Source: Enterobacter ludwigii
GTDB taxonomy: Bacteria > Pseudomonadota > Gammaproteobacteria > Enterobacterales > Enterobacteriaceae
Direction: 5' to 3'
NCBI GenBank assembly: GCA_023023105.1
Contig: CP083824.1
Coordinates: 806,001 to 870,000, forward strand
Length of the DNA stretch: 64,000 bases
Each line of letters starts with the position of its first letter. Positions within the stretch are counted from its first letter, which is position 1. A program made the position numbers and the translations under genes. Below the pieces are notes generated by a model. It ran no database searches. It had not been told where the DNA came from and saw nothing but the letters and a program-made list of their open reading frames with translations. Shown one piece after another: positions 10,225-19,837 of the stretch.

Positions 10225-10270
10225 AACCTGTCTTATTGTGTTCTTGCCCAAGAGCACAATGGGACAGGTT
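10225..10270 (+). repeat. Long imperfect hairpin in the pdhR-aceE intergenic leader
   Basis: AACCTGTC plus ATTGTG on the left pair with CACAAT plus GACAGGTT on the right. The two intervening T residues face two G residues and can form G-U pairs in RNA, giving about 16 pairs around a 14-base loop. It ends 40 bp before the aceE start. There is no T-run, so it is not a classical terminator; a processing or stability element is possible. Confidence 0.7.
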
Positions 10271-10310
10271 CCAGACAAATCAACGTATTAGATAGATAAG
10301 GAATACCCCC

Positions 10311-12974
10311 ATGTCAGAACGTCTCCAAAATGACGTGGATCCGATCGAAACTCGCGACTGGCTACAGGCGATCGAATCGGTCATCCGTGAAGAAGGTGTT
10401 GAGCGCGCTCAGTATCTGATTGATCAGCTGCTTTCTGAAGCCCGCAAAGGCGGTGTGAAGGTTGCTTCAGGTGCAGGGGCTAGCAACTACGTAAACACGA
10501 TTGCCGTCGAAGACGAACCGGAATACCCGGGCAATCTGGATCTGGAACGTCGTATCCGTTCTGCAATCCGCTGGAACGCCATCATGACCGTTCTGCGCGC
10601 ATCTAAGAAAGACCTGGAACTGGGTGGCCACATGGCGTCCTTCCAGTCTTCTGCAACCGTTTACGAAGTGTGCTTCAACCACTTCTTCCGTGCAGCGAAC
10701 GAGAAAGACGGCGGCGATCTGGTGTACTTCCAGGGCCACATCTCTCCGGGCATCTATGCACGTGCATTCCTGGAAGGTCGTCTGACTGAAGAGCAGATGA
10801 ACAACTTCCGTCAGGAAGTTCACGGTAAAGGTCTGTCTTCTTATCCGCACCCTAAACTGATGCCAACCTTCTGGCAGTTCCCGACCGTTTCTATGGGTCT
10901 GGGCCCAATCGGTGCGATCTACCAGGCTAAATTCCTGAAATATCTGGAACACCGTGGTCTGAAAGACACCTCTGAGCAGACCGTATACGCCTTCCTGGGC
11001 GACGGTGAAATGGATGAGCCAGAATCTAAAGGTGCGATCACCATCGCGACCCGTGAGAAGCTGGACAACCTGTGCTTCATCATCAACTGTAACCTGCAGC
11101 GTCTGGATGGTCCGGTCACCGGTAACGGTAAGATCATCAACGAACTGGAAGGCATCTTCGCCGGTGCTGGCTGGAACGTGATTAAAGTCATGTGGGGCGG
11201 TCGTTGGGATGAGCTGCTGCGTAAAGACACCAGCGGTAAACTGATCCAGCTGATGAACGAAACCGTTGACGGTGACTACCAGACCTTCAAATCCAAAGAC
11301 GGTGCCTACGTTCGTGAGCACTTCTTCGGTAAATATCCTGAAACCGCAGCCCTGGTTGCAGACTGGACTGACGAGCAGATCTGGGCCCTGAACCGTGGTG
11401 GTCACGATCCGAAGAAAGTCTACGCTGCACTGAAAAAAGCGCAGGAAACCAAAGGTAAAGCGACTGTAATCCTGGCCCACACCATCAAAGGTTACGGCAT
11501 GGGTGATACCGCAGAAGGTAAAAACATCGCTCACCAGGTTAAGAAAATGAACATGGACGGCGTGCGTTATATCCGCGACCGTTTCAACGTTCCAGTGACT
11601 GATGAGCAGGTAGAAAACCTGTCTTACATCACCTTCCCGGAAGGCTCTGAAGAGCACAAGTACCTGCACGAACGTCGTCAGGCGCTGAAAGGCTACCTGC
11701 CAGCTCGTCAGCCTAACTTCACCGAGAAACTGGAACTGCCAGCGCTGGAAGACTTCTCTCAGCTGCTGGAAGAGCAGAACAAAGAAATCTCTACCACCAT
11801 CGCTTTCGTTCGTGCCCTGAACGTGATGCTGAAGAACAAATCGATCAAAGATCGTCTGGTTCCAATCATCGCCGACGAAGCGCGTACTTTCGGTATGGAA
11901 GGTCTGTTCCGTCAGATCGGTATCTACAGCCCGAACGGCCAGCAGTACACCCCGCAGGACCGTGAGCAGGTTGCATACTACAAAGAAGACGAGAAAGGTC
12001 AGATCCTGCAGGAAGGTATCAACGAACTGGGTGCTGGCGCATCCTGGCTGGCTGCTGCGACCTCTTACAGCACCAACAACCTGCCAATGATCCCGTTCTA
12101 CATCTACTACTCCATGTTCGGGTTCCAGCGTATCGGTGACCTGTGCTGGCAGGCTGGCGACCAACAGGCTCGCGGCTTCCTGGTGGGCGGTACTTCCGGT
12201 CGTACGACCCTGAACGGTGAAGGTCTGCAGCACGAAGATGGTCACAGCCACATTCAGTCTCTGACTATCCCTAACTGTATCTCTTACGACCCGTCTTACG
12301 CGTACGAAGTGGCAGTCATCATGCATGACGGTCTGCAGCGCATGTACGGTGAAGCACAAGAGAACGTTTACTACTACATCACCACCCTGAACGAAAACTA
12401 CCACATGCCGGCAATGCCAGCAGGTGCCGAGGAAGGTATCCGTAAAGGTATCTATAAACTCGAAACCCTCGAAGGTAGCAAAGGTAAAGTTCAGCTGCTG
12501 GGCTCCGGTTCTATCCTGCGTCACGTACGTGAAGCAGCACAGATCCTGGCGAAAGACTACGGTGTCGGTTCCGATGTGTACTCTGTGACCTCCTTCACTG
12601 AACTGGCGCGTGATGGCCAGGATTGTGAGCGCTGGAACATGCTGCACCCAATGGAAACCCCACGCGTTCCGTACATCGCTCAGGTGATGAACGATGCACC
12701 AGCGGTGGCGTCTACTGACTATATGAAACTGTTCGCTGAGCAGGTTCGTACTTACGTACCTGCTGATGATTATCGCGTACTGGGTACTGACGGCTTCGGT
12801 CGTTCTGACAGCCGCGAAAACCTGCGTCACCACTTCGAAGTTGATGCTTCTTACGTGGTTGTAGCAGCACTGGGCGAACTGGCTAAACGTGGCGAAATCG
12901 ATAAGAAAGTGGTTGCGGAAGCAATTACCAAATTCAACATCGATGCAGAAAAAGTTAACCCGCGTCTGGCGTAA
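10311..12974 (+). CDS. aceE: AceE, pyruvate dehydrogenase E1 component
   Basis: This 887-aa homodimeric thiamin-diphosphate enzyme decarboxylates pyruvate and acetylates the lipoyl groups of AceF. The ThDP/Mg motif [10 protein letters not shown] ... NCNLQRLDG is at about residues 230-265, and the transketolase-like central and C-terminal domains are complete. Length equals the E. coli protein. The start [17 protein letters not shown] follows GATAAGGAA. Codon use is strongly biased to preferred codons, as for an abundant protein. It is 14 bp from aceF, transcribed from the pdhR promoter and, in E. coli, also from an internal promoter. A stable hairpin precedes it. Confidence 0.99.
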   Translation: MSERLQNDVDPIETRDWLQAIESVIREEGVERAQYLIDQLLSEARKGGVKVASGAGASNYVNTIAVEDEPEYPGNLDLERRIRSAIRWNAIMTVLRASKKDLELGGHMASFQSSATVYEVCFNHFFRAANEKDGGDLVYFQGHISPGIYARAFLEGRLTEEQMNNFRQEVHGKGLSSYPHPKLMPTFWQFPTVSMGLGPIGAIYQAKFLKYLEHRGLKDTSEQTVYAFLGDGEMDEPESKGAITIATREKLDNLCFIINCNLQRLDGPVTGNGKIINELEGIFAGAGWNVIKVMWGGRWDELLRKDTSGKLIQLMNETVDGDYQTFKSKDGAYVREHFFGKYPETAALVADWTDEQIWALNRGGHDPKKVYAALKKAQETKGKATVILAHTIKGYGMGDTAEGKNIAHQVKKMNMDGVRYIRDRFNVPVTDEQVENLSYITFPEGSEEHKYLHERRQALKGYLPARQPNFTEKLELPALEDFSQLLEEQNKEISTTIAFVRALNVMLKNKSIKDRLVPIIADEARTFGMEGLFRQIGIYSPNGQQYTPQDREQVAYYKEDEKGQILQEGINELGAGASWLAAATSYSTNNLPMIPFYIYYSMFGFQRIGDLCWQAGDQQARGFLVGGTSGRTTLNGEGLQHEDGHSHIQSLTIPNCISYDPSYAYEVAVIMHDGLQRMYGEAQENVYYYITTLNENYHMPAMPAGAEEGIRKGIYKLETLEGSKGKVQLLGSGSILRHVREAAQILAKDYGVGSDVYSVTSFTELARDGQDCERWNMLHPMETPRVPYIAQVMNDAPAVASTDYMKLFAEQVRTYVPADDYRVLGTDGFGRSDSRENLRHHFEVDASYVVVAALGELAKRGEIDKKVVAEAITKFNIDAEKVNPRLA

Positions 12975-12988
12975 GAGGTAAAAGAATA

Positions 12989-14884
12989 ATGGCTATCGAA
13001 ATCAATGTACCGGACATCGGGGCTGATGAAGTTGAAATCACCGAGATCCTGGTCAAAGTAGGCGACAAAGTTGAAGCTGAACAGTCGCTGATCACCGTAG
13101 AAGGCGACAAAGCCTCTATGGAAGTCCCGTCTCCTCAGGCTGGCATCGTTAAAGAGATCAAAGTCTCTGTTGGCGATAAAACCGAGACTGGCAAACTGAT
13201 CATGATTTTCGATTCCGCCGACGGTGCAGCAACTGCTGCACCTGCGCAGGAAGAGAAGAAAGCCGCTCCGGCCGCCGCTGCTCCAGCAGCTGCCGCGAGC
13301 GCGAAAGAAGTTAACGTGCCTGACATCGGCGGTGACGAAGTTGAAGTCACTGAAATCCTCGTGAAAGTGGGCGATACCGTTGCGGCTGAGCAGTCACTGA
13401 TCACCGTAGAAGGCGACAAAGCCTCTATGGAAGTGCCAGCGCCGTTCGCGGGTACCGTTAAAGAGATCAAGATCAACACCGGTGACAAAGTGTCTACTGG
13501 CTCTCTGATCATGATCTTCGAAGTGGCGGGTGCTGCACCTGCTGCTGCGCCTGCACAGGCAGCTGCTCCGGCGGCCGCGGCTCCAGCGGTTGCTGGTGGC
13601 GCGAAAGACGTTAATGTACCAGATATCGGCGGTGACGAAGTTGAAGTGACCGAAGTGATGGTTAAAGTGGGCGACAAAGTTGCCGCTGAACAGTCACTGA
13701 TCACCGTTGAAGGCGACAAGGCTTCCATGGAAGTCCCTGCGCCATTCGCGGGTACCGTTAAAGAGATCAAAATCAGCACTGGCGACAAAGTGTCTACCGG
13801 CTCTCTGATCATGGTCTTCGAAGTAGAAGGCGCTGCGCCTGCTGCTGCTCCGGCGGCCGCGGCTGCTCCAGCACCAACTGCTGCACCGGCTCAGGCTGCT
13901 AAACCAGCTGCTGCCCCTGCTGCAAAAGCGGAAGGCAAATCTGAGTTCGCTGAAAACGACGCTTACGTCCACGCGACTCCGCTGATTCGTCGCCTGGCGC
14001 GCGAATTCGGTGTTAACCTGGCGAAAGTGAAAGGGACTGGCCGTAAAGGTCGTATCCTGCGCGAAGACGTTCAGACTTACGTGAAAGACGCGGTGAAACG
14101 CGCTGAAGCTGCACCAGCTGCAGCGGCAGGCGGCGGCATCCCGGGCATGCTGCCATGGCCGAAAGTGGACTTCAGCAAGTTCGGCGAAATCGAAGAAGTG
14201 GAACTGGGCCGTATCCAGAAAATCTCTGGTGCTAACCTGAGCCGTAACTGGGTGATGATCCCGCACGTTACGCACTTCGACAAAACCGATATCACCGATC
14301 TGGAAGCGTTCCGTAAACAGCAGAACGCCGAAGCTGAGAAGCGTAAACTGGACGTGAAATTCACCCCAGTGGTCTTCATCATGAAAGCCGTTGCCGCTGC
14401 TCTTGAGCAGATGCCACGCTTCAACAGCTCCCTGTCCGAAGATGGCCAGAAGCTGACGCTGAAGAAATACATCAACATCGGTGTTGCGGTTGATACGCCA
14501 AATGGTCTGGTTGTTCCGGTCTTCAAAGACGTGAACAAGAAGAGCATCACTGAGCTGTCCCGTGAACTGACCGTGATCTCCAAAAAAGCGCGTGATGGTA
14601 AGCTGACTGCTGGCGAAATGCAGGGCGGTTGCTTCACTATCTCCAGCATCGGTGGCCTGGGTACAACCCACTTCGCACCGATTGTGAACGCGCCTGAAGT
14701 TGCGATCCTTGGTGTGTCCAAGTCCGCGATGGAGCCGGTGTGGAATGGCAAAGAGTTCGTACCGCGTCTGATGATGCCAATCTCTCTGTCCTTCGACCAC
14801 CGCGTGATCGACGGTGCTGATGGTGCGCGTTTCATCACCATCATCAACAACACCCTGAGCGACATTCGCCGCCTGGTGATGTAA
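12989..14884 (+). CDS. aceF: AceF, dihydrolipoamide acetyltransferase E2 of pyruvate dehydrogenase
   Basis: The 631-aa core protein of the complex transfers acetyl groups to CoA. Three lipoyl domains are seen, each with [11 protein letters not shown] and lipoylated Lys at residues 41, 144 and 244, joined by long Ala/Pro linkers (about 75-100, 180-205, 280-315). A peripheral subunit-binding domain (about 328-365, [17 protein letters not shown]) and the catalytic domain with FDHRVIDG near 602-609 follow. Three lipoyl domains are the E. coli arrangement. The gene is 14 bp after aceE with SD AGAGG. A strong terminator follows the stop, so lpd is partly separated and has its own leader. Confidence 0.99.
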   Translation: MAIEINVPDIGADEVEITEILVKVGDKVEAEQSLITVEGDKASMEVPSPQAGIVKEIKVSVGDKTETGKLIMIFDSADGAATAAPAQEEKKAAPAAAAPAAAASAKEVNVPDIGGDEVEVTEILVKVGDTVAAEQSLITVEGDKASMEVPAPFAGTVKEIKINTGDKVSTGSLIMIFEVAGAAPAAAPAQAAAPAAAAPAVAGGAKDVNVPDIGGDEVEVTEVMVKVGDKVAAEQSLITVEGDKASMEVPAPFAGTVKEIKISTGDKVSTGSLIMVFEVEGAAPAAAPAAAAAPAPTAAPAQAAKPAAAPAAKAEGKSEFAENDAYVHATPLIRRLAREFGVNLAKVKGTGRKGRILREDVQTYVKDAVKRAEAAPAAAAGGGIPGMLPWPKVDFSKFGEIEEVELGRIQKISGANLSRNWVMIPHVTHFDKTDITDLEAFRKQQNAEAEKRKLDVKFTPVVFIMKAVAAALEQMPRFNSSLSEDGQKLTLKKYINIGVAVDTPNGLVVPVFKDVNKKSITELSRELTVISKKARDGKLTAGEMQGGCFTISSIGGLGTTHFAPIVNAPEVAILGVSKSAMEPVWNGKEFVPRLMMPISLSFDHRVIDGADGARFITIINNTLSDIRRLVM

Positions 14885-14887
14885 TCG

Positions 14888-14915
14888 AAAAGCCGGCCTG
14901 ACGGCCGGCTTTTTT
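14888..14915 (+). terminator. Rho-independent terminator after aceF
   Basis: AGCCGGCC, loop TGAC, GGCCGGCT, then T6 immediately after the stem (14891-14910 for the hairpin). It starts six bases beyond the aceF stop codon. It should limit read-through from aceEF into lpd. Confidence 0.93.
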
Positions 14916-14981
14916 CTGGTAATCTCATGGTGTTTGTGAGGTTATTGGCGAAAGCGATAATTCGTGAGCCGTTTGTTGTTT

Positions 14982-15001
14982 CAAAATTGTTAACAATTTT
15001 G
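14982..15001 (+). promoter_or_regulatory. 20-bp perfect palindrome in the lpd promoter region
   Basis: CAAAATTGTT is followed directly by its reverse complement AACAATTTTG. The AT-rich GTTAAC-containing site lies about 60 bp upstream of lpd. The same motif occurs, as I recall, in the E. coli lpd leader, where ArcA represses the independent lpd promoter. Binding is inferred. Confidence 0.5.
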
Positions 15002-15059
15002 TAAACTGCGGGCGGATAGAACGACCCGGTGGACGACGGGTATAAATTAAGAGGTCATG

Positions 15060-16484
15060 ATGAGCACAGAAATCAAAACTCAGGTCGTAGTACTTGGGGC
15101 AGGCCCGGCAGGTTACTCCGCAGCATTCCGCGCCGCGGATTTAGGTCTGGAAACCGTCATCGTAGAACGTTACAGCACCCTCGGTGGTGTTTGTCTGAAC
15201 GTCGGCTGTATCCCTTCTAAAGCGCTGCTGCACGTAGCCAAAGTTATCGAAGAAGCCAAAGCGCTGGCTGAACACGGTATCGTCTTCGGCGAGCCGAAAA
15301 CCGATATCGACAAAATTCGTACCTGGAAAGAGAAAGTTATCACTCAGCTGACCGGCGGTCTGGCAGGTATGGCCAAAGGCCGTAAAGTGAAAGTGGTAAA
15401 CGGTCTGGGTAAATTCACCGGTGCGAACACCCTGGAAGTGGAAGGCGAAAACGGTAAAACCGTGATTAACTTCGACAACGCGATCATCGCGGCAGGCTCT
15501 CGCCCAATCGAACTGCCATTCATTCCACACGAAGATCCACGTGTTTGGGATTCCACCGATGCGCTGGAACTGAAAACCGTTCCAAAACGCCTGCTGGTTA
15601 TGGGTGGCGGTATCATCGGTCTGGAAATGGGTACCGTGTACCATGCGCTGGGTTCAGATATTGACGTGGTTGAAATGTTCGACCAGGTTATCCCGGCTGC
15701 TGACAAAGACATCGTTAAAGTCTTCACCAAACGCATCAGCAAGAAATTCAACCTGATGCTGGAAACCAAAGTCACTGCCGTTGAAGCGAAAGAAGACGGT
15801 ATTTACGTTTCCATGGAAGGCAAAAAAGCCCCATCCGAACCACAGCGTTACGACGCGGTGCTGGTGGCTATCGGCCGTGTGCCGAACGGTAAAAACCTCG
15901 ACGCGGGCAAAGCTGGCGTGGAAGTGGACGACCGTGGCTTCATCCGCGTTGACAAACAGCTGCGTACCAACGTGCCGCACATCTTTGCTATCGGCGATAT
16001 CGTCGGTCAGCCAATGCTGGCACACAAAGGTGTTCACGAAGGTCACGTTGCCGCTGAAGTTATCGCCGGCATGAAACACTACTTCGATCCGAAAGTGATC
16101 CCATCCATCGCGTACACCGAGCCAGAAGTTGCATGGGTTGGTCTGACTGAGAAAGAAGCGAAAGAGAAAGGCATCAGCTACGAAACCGCCACCTTCCCGT
16201 GGGCTGCTTCTGGCCGTGCTATTGCTTCCGACTGCGCAGACGGTATGACCAAACTGATCTTCGACAAAGAGACTCACCGCGTTATCGGTGGTGCGATTGT
16301 CGGTACCAACGGCGGTGAGCTGCTGGGTGAAATCGGTCTGGCTATCGAAATGGGTTGTGACGCTGAAGACATCGCGCTGACTATCCACGCTCACCCAACT
16401 CTGCACGAGTCTGTGGGCCTGGCGGCAGAAGTGTTTGAAGGCAGCATCACCGACCTGCCAAACGCGAAAGCGAAGAAGAAATAA
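15060..16484 (+). CDS. lpd: Lpd, dihydrolipoamide dehydrogenase (E3)
   Basis: This 474-aa FAD/NAD flavoprotein reoxidises dihydrolipoyl groups of the pyruvate and 2-oxoglutarate dehydrogenase complexes and the glycine cleavage system. The FAD motif GAGPAGYSAA is at residues 13-22. The redox-active disulfide is Cys45-Cys50 in GGVCLNVGCIPSK, the NAD-binding GGGIIGLEMG lies near 180, and the C-terminal HAHPTLHE supplies the catalytic His-Glu. ATGATG occurs at the start; the second ATG is used to match the 474-aa E. coli protein, after SD AAGAGG. It has its own promoter region as well as read-through from aceF. Confidence 0.98.
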   Translation: MSTEIKTQVVVLGAGPAGYSAAFRAADLGLETVIVERYSTLGGVCLNVGCIPSKALLHVAKVIEEAKALAEHGIVFGEPKTDIDKIRTWKEKVITQLTGGLAGMAKGRKVKVVNGLGKFTGANTLEVEGENGKTVINFDNAIIAAGSRPIELPFIPHEDPRVWDSTDALELKTVPKRLLVMGGGIIGLEMGTVYHALGSDIDVVEMFDQVIPAADKDIVKVFTKRISKKFNLMLETKVTAVEAKEDGIYVSMEGKKAPSEPQRYDAVLVAIGRVPNGKNLDAGKAGVEVDDRGFIRVDKQLRTNVPHIFAIGDIVGQPMLAHKGVHEGHVAAEVIAGMKHYFDPKVIPSIAYTEPEVAWVGLTEKEAKEKGISYETATFPWAASGRAIASDCADGMTKLIFDKETHRVIGGAIVGTNGGELLGEIGLAIEMGCDAEDIALTIHAHPTLHESVGLAAEVFEGSITDLPNAKAKKK

Positions 16485-16501
16485 GTTTCTTCACGATTGC
16501 T

Positions 16502-16528
16502 AAACGCCTCTTCGGAGGCGTTTTTTTT
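16502..16528 (+). terminator. Rho-independent terminator after lpd
   Basis: AAACGCCTC, UUCG tetraloop, GAGGCGTTT followed by a run of T. It is 17 bases past the lpd stop and closes the pyruvate dehydrogenase locus. Confidence 0.95.
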
Positions 16529-16679
16529 GTCTAAAGCCTACCCATTATGGTAGGTATCTTATTGATATTTCCGCTAAAAAATTTCTCTCATCTGCCGATA
16601 CCTTTTTCACCATTGTGTAGCTACTGGCCGCACGGTTTAGGGGTTCTGGACTTTTGATTACACGAAAAAAGGAAATAAC

Positions 16680-17411
16680 ATGTCTTTGAAGAAAGTTGCG
16701 GTGATTGGCTTAGTGGCAGCAGCGATGACGCTGACCGGGTGTGGTGCTATGACCACTGCGGTGAAAAAACGTAATCTGGAAGTGAAAACTCAGATGAGCG
16801 AAACCATCTGGCTGGAGCCATCTAACGAAAAAACAGTCTACATTCAGGTTAAAAACACCTCTGATAAAGACATGAGCAACCTGCAGACGCTGCTGGCAAA
16901 CGATCTGAGTGCCAAGGGATACAAGGTCACCAGCTCTCCTGACAGCGCATACTATTGGGTGCAGGCTAACGTTCTGAAAGCAGACAAAATGGACCTGCGA
17001 GAATCTCAGGGCTATCTGAAAACCGGCTATGAAGGTGCCGCTGTTGGTGCTGCGCTGGGTGCCGGTATTACGGCCTACAACAGCAACTCTTCTGGTGCGG
17101 CGTTGGGTGTGGGTCTGGCGGCAGGTCTGATCGGTATGGCGGCGGATGCGATGGTAGAAGATGTGAACTATACCATGGTGACCGACCTGCAGATCTCTGA
17201 GCGTAGCAAAGCAAAAGTCACCACCGATAACATCGCGGCACTGCGCCAGGGCACATCGGGCGTGAAACTGCAGACCAGTTCCGAGCAGGGCGATCGTGCT
17301 AAGTATCAGACACGTGTCGTGTCTAATGCTAATAAAGTGAACCTGAAATTCGAAGAAGCGAAACCGGTTCTGGAAGCGCAACTGGCAAAATCGGTCGCAA
17401 ATATTCTGTAA
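16680..17411 (+). CDS. traT: TraT-family outer-membrane lipoprotein (complement resistance/surface exclusion), chromosomal
   Basis: This 243-aa lipoprotein has signal peptide and lipobox LTGC with lipidated Cys21; residue 22 is Gly, so sorting to the outer membrane is expected. It is very similar throughout to the TraT protein of F-like plasmids: [30 protein letters not shown], a Gly/Ala-rich amphipathic pair around residues 115-155, and [20 protein letters not shown]. Plasmid TraT blocks conjugal mating between like donors and contributes to serum resistance. Here the gene stands alone between lpd and yacH with no other transfer genes, so a role in envelope protection is more likely than conjugation control. 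SD AGGAAA lies eight bases upstream. Confidence 0.9.
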   Translation: MSLKKVAVIGLVAAAMTLTGCGAMTTAVKKRNLEVKTQMSETIWLEPSNEKTVYIQVKNTSDKDMSNLQTLLANDLSAKGYKVTSSPDSAYYWVQANVLKADKMDLRESQGYLKTGYEGAAVGAALGAGITAYNSNSSGAALGVGLAAGLIGMAADAMVEDVNYTMVTDLQISERSKAKVTTDNIAALRQGTSGVKLQTSSEQGDRAKYQTRVVSNANKVNLKFEEAKPVLEAQLAKSVANIL

Positions 17412-17419
17412 GTTAAAAA

Positions 17420-17447
17420 GCCGGGCGGCGACTTCGCCTTACCCGGC
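17420..17447 (+). repeat. REP-type palindromic element
   Basis: An imperfect palindrome GCCGGGCGGCGA ... TTACCCGGC lies nine bases after the traT stop. It belongs to the same family as the copies at 27265, 27310 and 61208. On the opposite strand it sits 3' of the DUF2950 gene, so it separates two convergent genes. Confidence 0.85.
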
Positions 17448-17481
17448 CTACAGGCCTCGCTGGAGAAGAGCTACCGCACAT

Positions 17482-18273
17482 TCAGGGCTCGACGGGCTGC
17501 CAGGTTTTATCAGGAGCATATGAGGCCAGCGCCCGCGCCTTATGCTCCGAATCGCTGCCGAGATCCGACTGAAACACCTTGTCGTCCTGATTTATCAAAA
17601 AGCTCATTACGCCCGTCTGGCCGTAGCTGACCGGCCAGGCAACCATTGCGAAACCGTGGTTATCCGGCAAAATTCTGAAGCGATAGCCGTGATACCCAGT
17701 ACCCGGTTCTTTTGGACTGAATGCCGGACCGAGCGGGCTGGGCGCTTCACCGGGTGATGCAGGCCAGTACAAACCGTCCTTTTTCCCTGTGGTGCTGACG
17801 ATCTTCTGGGCATACTTCTGGTTCATCGCATAATAGCTCTGCTGTGCATCCACGTAAGCATGTAATGCTTCAATCGCTGCGAGCTCGTTACGCCCAATTT
17901 CGCGGGTCAGGATCTCCTCAGCACCTTCTTTGATATCAAATTGCCAGCCGGAATTGGTCTTGATGACCGGAATAGGGAGCTGCCAGTCAGTCTCTCCGAC
18001 AACAAGATGCGCCGTATTACCTTCAACCACGGTGTTATGACGGACTTTCCAGTCGCGCAGGAAGCGATCGACGGCATCAGGATCAACCCCTTCAGGGGGC
18101 AGGAAATCGCGCCAGTTCTCTCCAAGCAGGTTATTCATTGCACTTTCATTCTGATCACGAATGGCATTTGCCAGTGCGTCGGTCGCCTGGTCAGGCGTGC
18201 TAAAAGATTGTTGCGCCATCGCCGAGGCCGAAAGCATGAACAACACCATTCCACTGAGTAGTTTACTTTTCAT
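17482..18273 (-). CDS. DUF2950 family exported protein
   Basis: The product is 263 aa with a clear signal peptide (MKSKLLSGMVLFMLSASAMA, cleavage before QQSF), so it is probably periplasmic. The mature part has the DUF2950 pattern: repeated helical N-terminal part, then YYAMNQKYAQKIVSTTGKKDGLYWP and a C-terminal YHGYRFRILPDNHGFAMVAWPVSYG block. Function is unknown. The gene starts 10 bp after the yacH stop, and its SD TAAGGGAG includes the last A of that stop codon, so the two are almost certainly co-transcribed. DUF2950 genes are often found beside DUF3300 genes, which suggests a shared envelope role; that is inference from neighbourhood. Confidence 0.85.
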   Translation of the reverse strand: MKSKLLSGMVLFMLSASAMAQQSFSTPDQATDALANAIRDQNESAMNNLLGENWRDFLPPEGVDPDAVDRFLRDWKVRHNTVVEGNTAHLVVGETDWQLPIPVIKTNSGWQFDIKEGAEEILTREIGRNELAAIEALHAYVDAQQSYYAMNQKYAQKIVSTTGKKDGLYWPASPGEAPSPLGPAFSPKEPGTGYHGYRFRILPDNHGFAMVAWPVSYGQTGVMSFLINQDDKVFQSDLGSDSEHKARALASYAPDKTWQPVEP

Positions 18274-18283
18274 GTCGGCTCCC

Positions 18284-19837
18284 TTAACGATGTCGAATTT
18301 CACGGCGTTCAGCGCGTCCGCCAGCTGCCTGGTGCGGTTGTTGTTGACGAGCGATCTGTCGGCTTTGCGCCCCTCGCTGCTGCTGTGCCTGCCAGTTGGC
18401 GGAGCGGCTGTCGTTGCCACTCAGAGCATTAGCCCGGGGTTGACTGATTCGCTGCTGGGTTGTGCGTTGCTGCGCAGGTTGCGAAACCCGTTTTTCATTT
18501 CTTTGCGCTGTGGTCTGACGATTATCACGCTGCTGTGTAGTCGTCCGCTTTGTCGTCTGCGGTTTGGTGTCATAGCCACGGTAGTTGTTGCGCTGGGAAA
18601 TCTGCTTCAGCTGCTCATTTGAGGCCTTGCGCTGGACATCTTTGGTTCCCGGACGTGCCGTTTGAGGGAAGGTTTTACCCGTTGATTTCTCCATCTGGCT
18701 GAGGGCGGCCTGACGCTGGCTATCGCGATTAACCGGTTTTTGCTGCGTTGAACTTAACCCTGCGGCCGCGTTGGTGGAGTGGAAGCGGTTGTTGAGCTGG
18801 CTCGTCGGATAGGGTACGCCTTCCCGATAAGCCGGGTTGTGCTGCCAGGTGCGGTTGGCATCCGTCAGGCGCTGCCCGCTGATTTTATTGAAGTTCTCAA
18901 CGTTGATATTGATGTTGTTATCACCGTTGCGGTTATAGCCGCCGTGATTATCCCAGTCGTCATGGTGATGATCCCAGTCATCGTCATCATCCCAGTCGAT
19001 GCTGCTGAAGATGGCATAGGTTGTCGCGACGCCCAGGCTGAAGCCTAAACCGTTAACGAAGCTGTTGCCAAACTGCTCGCCGGGTGAAGGCGGGAGATAG
19101 GTGGGGGGATAAGCGGTGTTTGGCCAGGTTCCGTAAACCGTATTAGGGTTGTAGGTGGGAACGTACACGACTTGTGGATCGGCAGATTCAATTTTGATCA
19201 CCGTTGGAGCCGGTGCGGACGTTGTGTTTGTCGTGGTTGACTCGCTGGTGCTCGTTTTAGACGGCGCCGCTTTTGTCACCGTGGTGACCGTTTGTTGAGG
19301 TGTCGACTGTAAGGCTCCGGTCTTCTGAGCCAGCACGCGCAGGCGTTGAACGGAATCCATCACATCTTTGGGTTGCGCGAGGAACGCATCGCCCAGATTT
19401 TGTACCCACGGTGGGTTCTCTCCCATCAGTGACATCAACTGAGGAAAGGCGACCAGCGATTTTACGCTGGGATCCCAGGGTTGGCTGGCAACGGCCTGAA
19501 TAGCGGCATCACCTTCCATTTTAGGGTTGTCTTTCGACCACTGTGCAGCCTGGATGACGTTGGCCGGGTAGGTTGATGCCATCAAAATTTGCGACAGCAA
19601 TGCATCCGGGTAGAGCGCGATAGGGGCAACCCACTGATCGATTTGCGCGGCAGAGTACGTAGGTGCCGCGGCAGGAGCAGGGGCTGGTTGGGCTACCGGT
19701 GCGACGGGTTGCTGTACGGCCGGTGCCGGAGCAGCAGGCTCCGTTGCACGACTGTTGACGAACATGACGCCAGAGGCAGCAAGCAGCCCGGTACTGCAAA
19801 GAAGAACAAGCAGATGTGGCTTAAAAGACAACTTCAT
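18284..19837 (-). CDS. yacH: YacH, DUF3300 family exported protein
   Basis: The 517-aa product has an N-terminal hydrophobic signal (MKLSFKPHLLVLLCSTGLLAAS), an Ala/Pro linker, and a conserved DUF3300 domain of about residues 70-270 (IDQWVAPIALYPDALLSQILMASTYP). An acidic/His stretch with WDDDDDWDHHHDDWD near residue 300 follows, and then a long Gln/Arg/Thr-rich low-complexity tail that is probably disordered. It matches E. coli YacH in position (between lpd and acnB, minus strand) and in the N-terminal two thirds, but the E. coli tail has a different repeat. Function unknown; the Asp/His cluster could bind metal (speculative). ATG at 19837 has a GGAG upstream. It is followed closely by the DUF2950 gene. 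Confidence 0.85.
   Translation of the reverse strand: MKLSFKPHLLVLLCSTGLLAASGVMFVNSRATEPAAPAPAVQQPVAPVAQPAPAPAAAPTYSAAQIDQWVAPIALYPDALLSQILMASTYPANVIQAAQWSKDNPKMEGDAAIQAVASQPWDPSVKSLVAFPQLMSLMGENPPWVQNLGDAFLAQPKDVMDSVQRLRVLAQKTGALQSTPQQTVTTVTKAAPSKTSTSESTTTNTTSAPAPTVIKIESADPQVVYVPTYNPNTVYGTWPNTAYPPTYLPPSPGEQFGNSFVNGLGFSLGVATTYAIFSSIDWDDDDDWDHHHDDWDNHGGYNRNGDNNININVENFNKISGQRLTDANRTWQHNPAYREGVPYPTSQLNNRFHSTNAAAGLSSTQQKPVNRDSQRQAALSQMEKSTGKTFPQTARPGTKDVQRKASNEQLKQISQRNNYRGYDTKPQTTKRTTTQQRDNRQTTAQRNEKRVSQPAQQRTTQQRISQPRANALSGNDSRSANWQAQQQRGAQSRQIARQQQPHQAAGGRAERREIRHR

Noticed and set aside
10467..12833. Very long (788-codon) open frame antisense to aceE
   Set aside because: It is the mirror of a strongly codon-biased gene; preferred codons avoid stops in this antisense phase. 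Similar shadows oppose aceF, lpd and acnB. The translation resembles no known protein.
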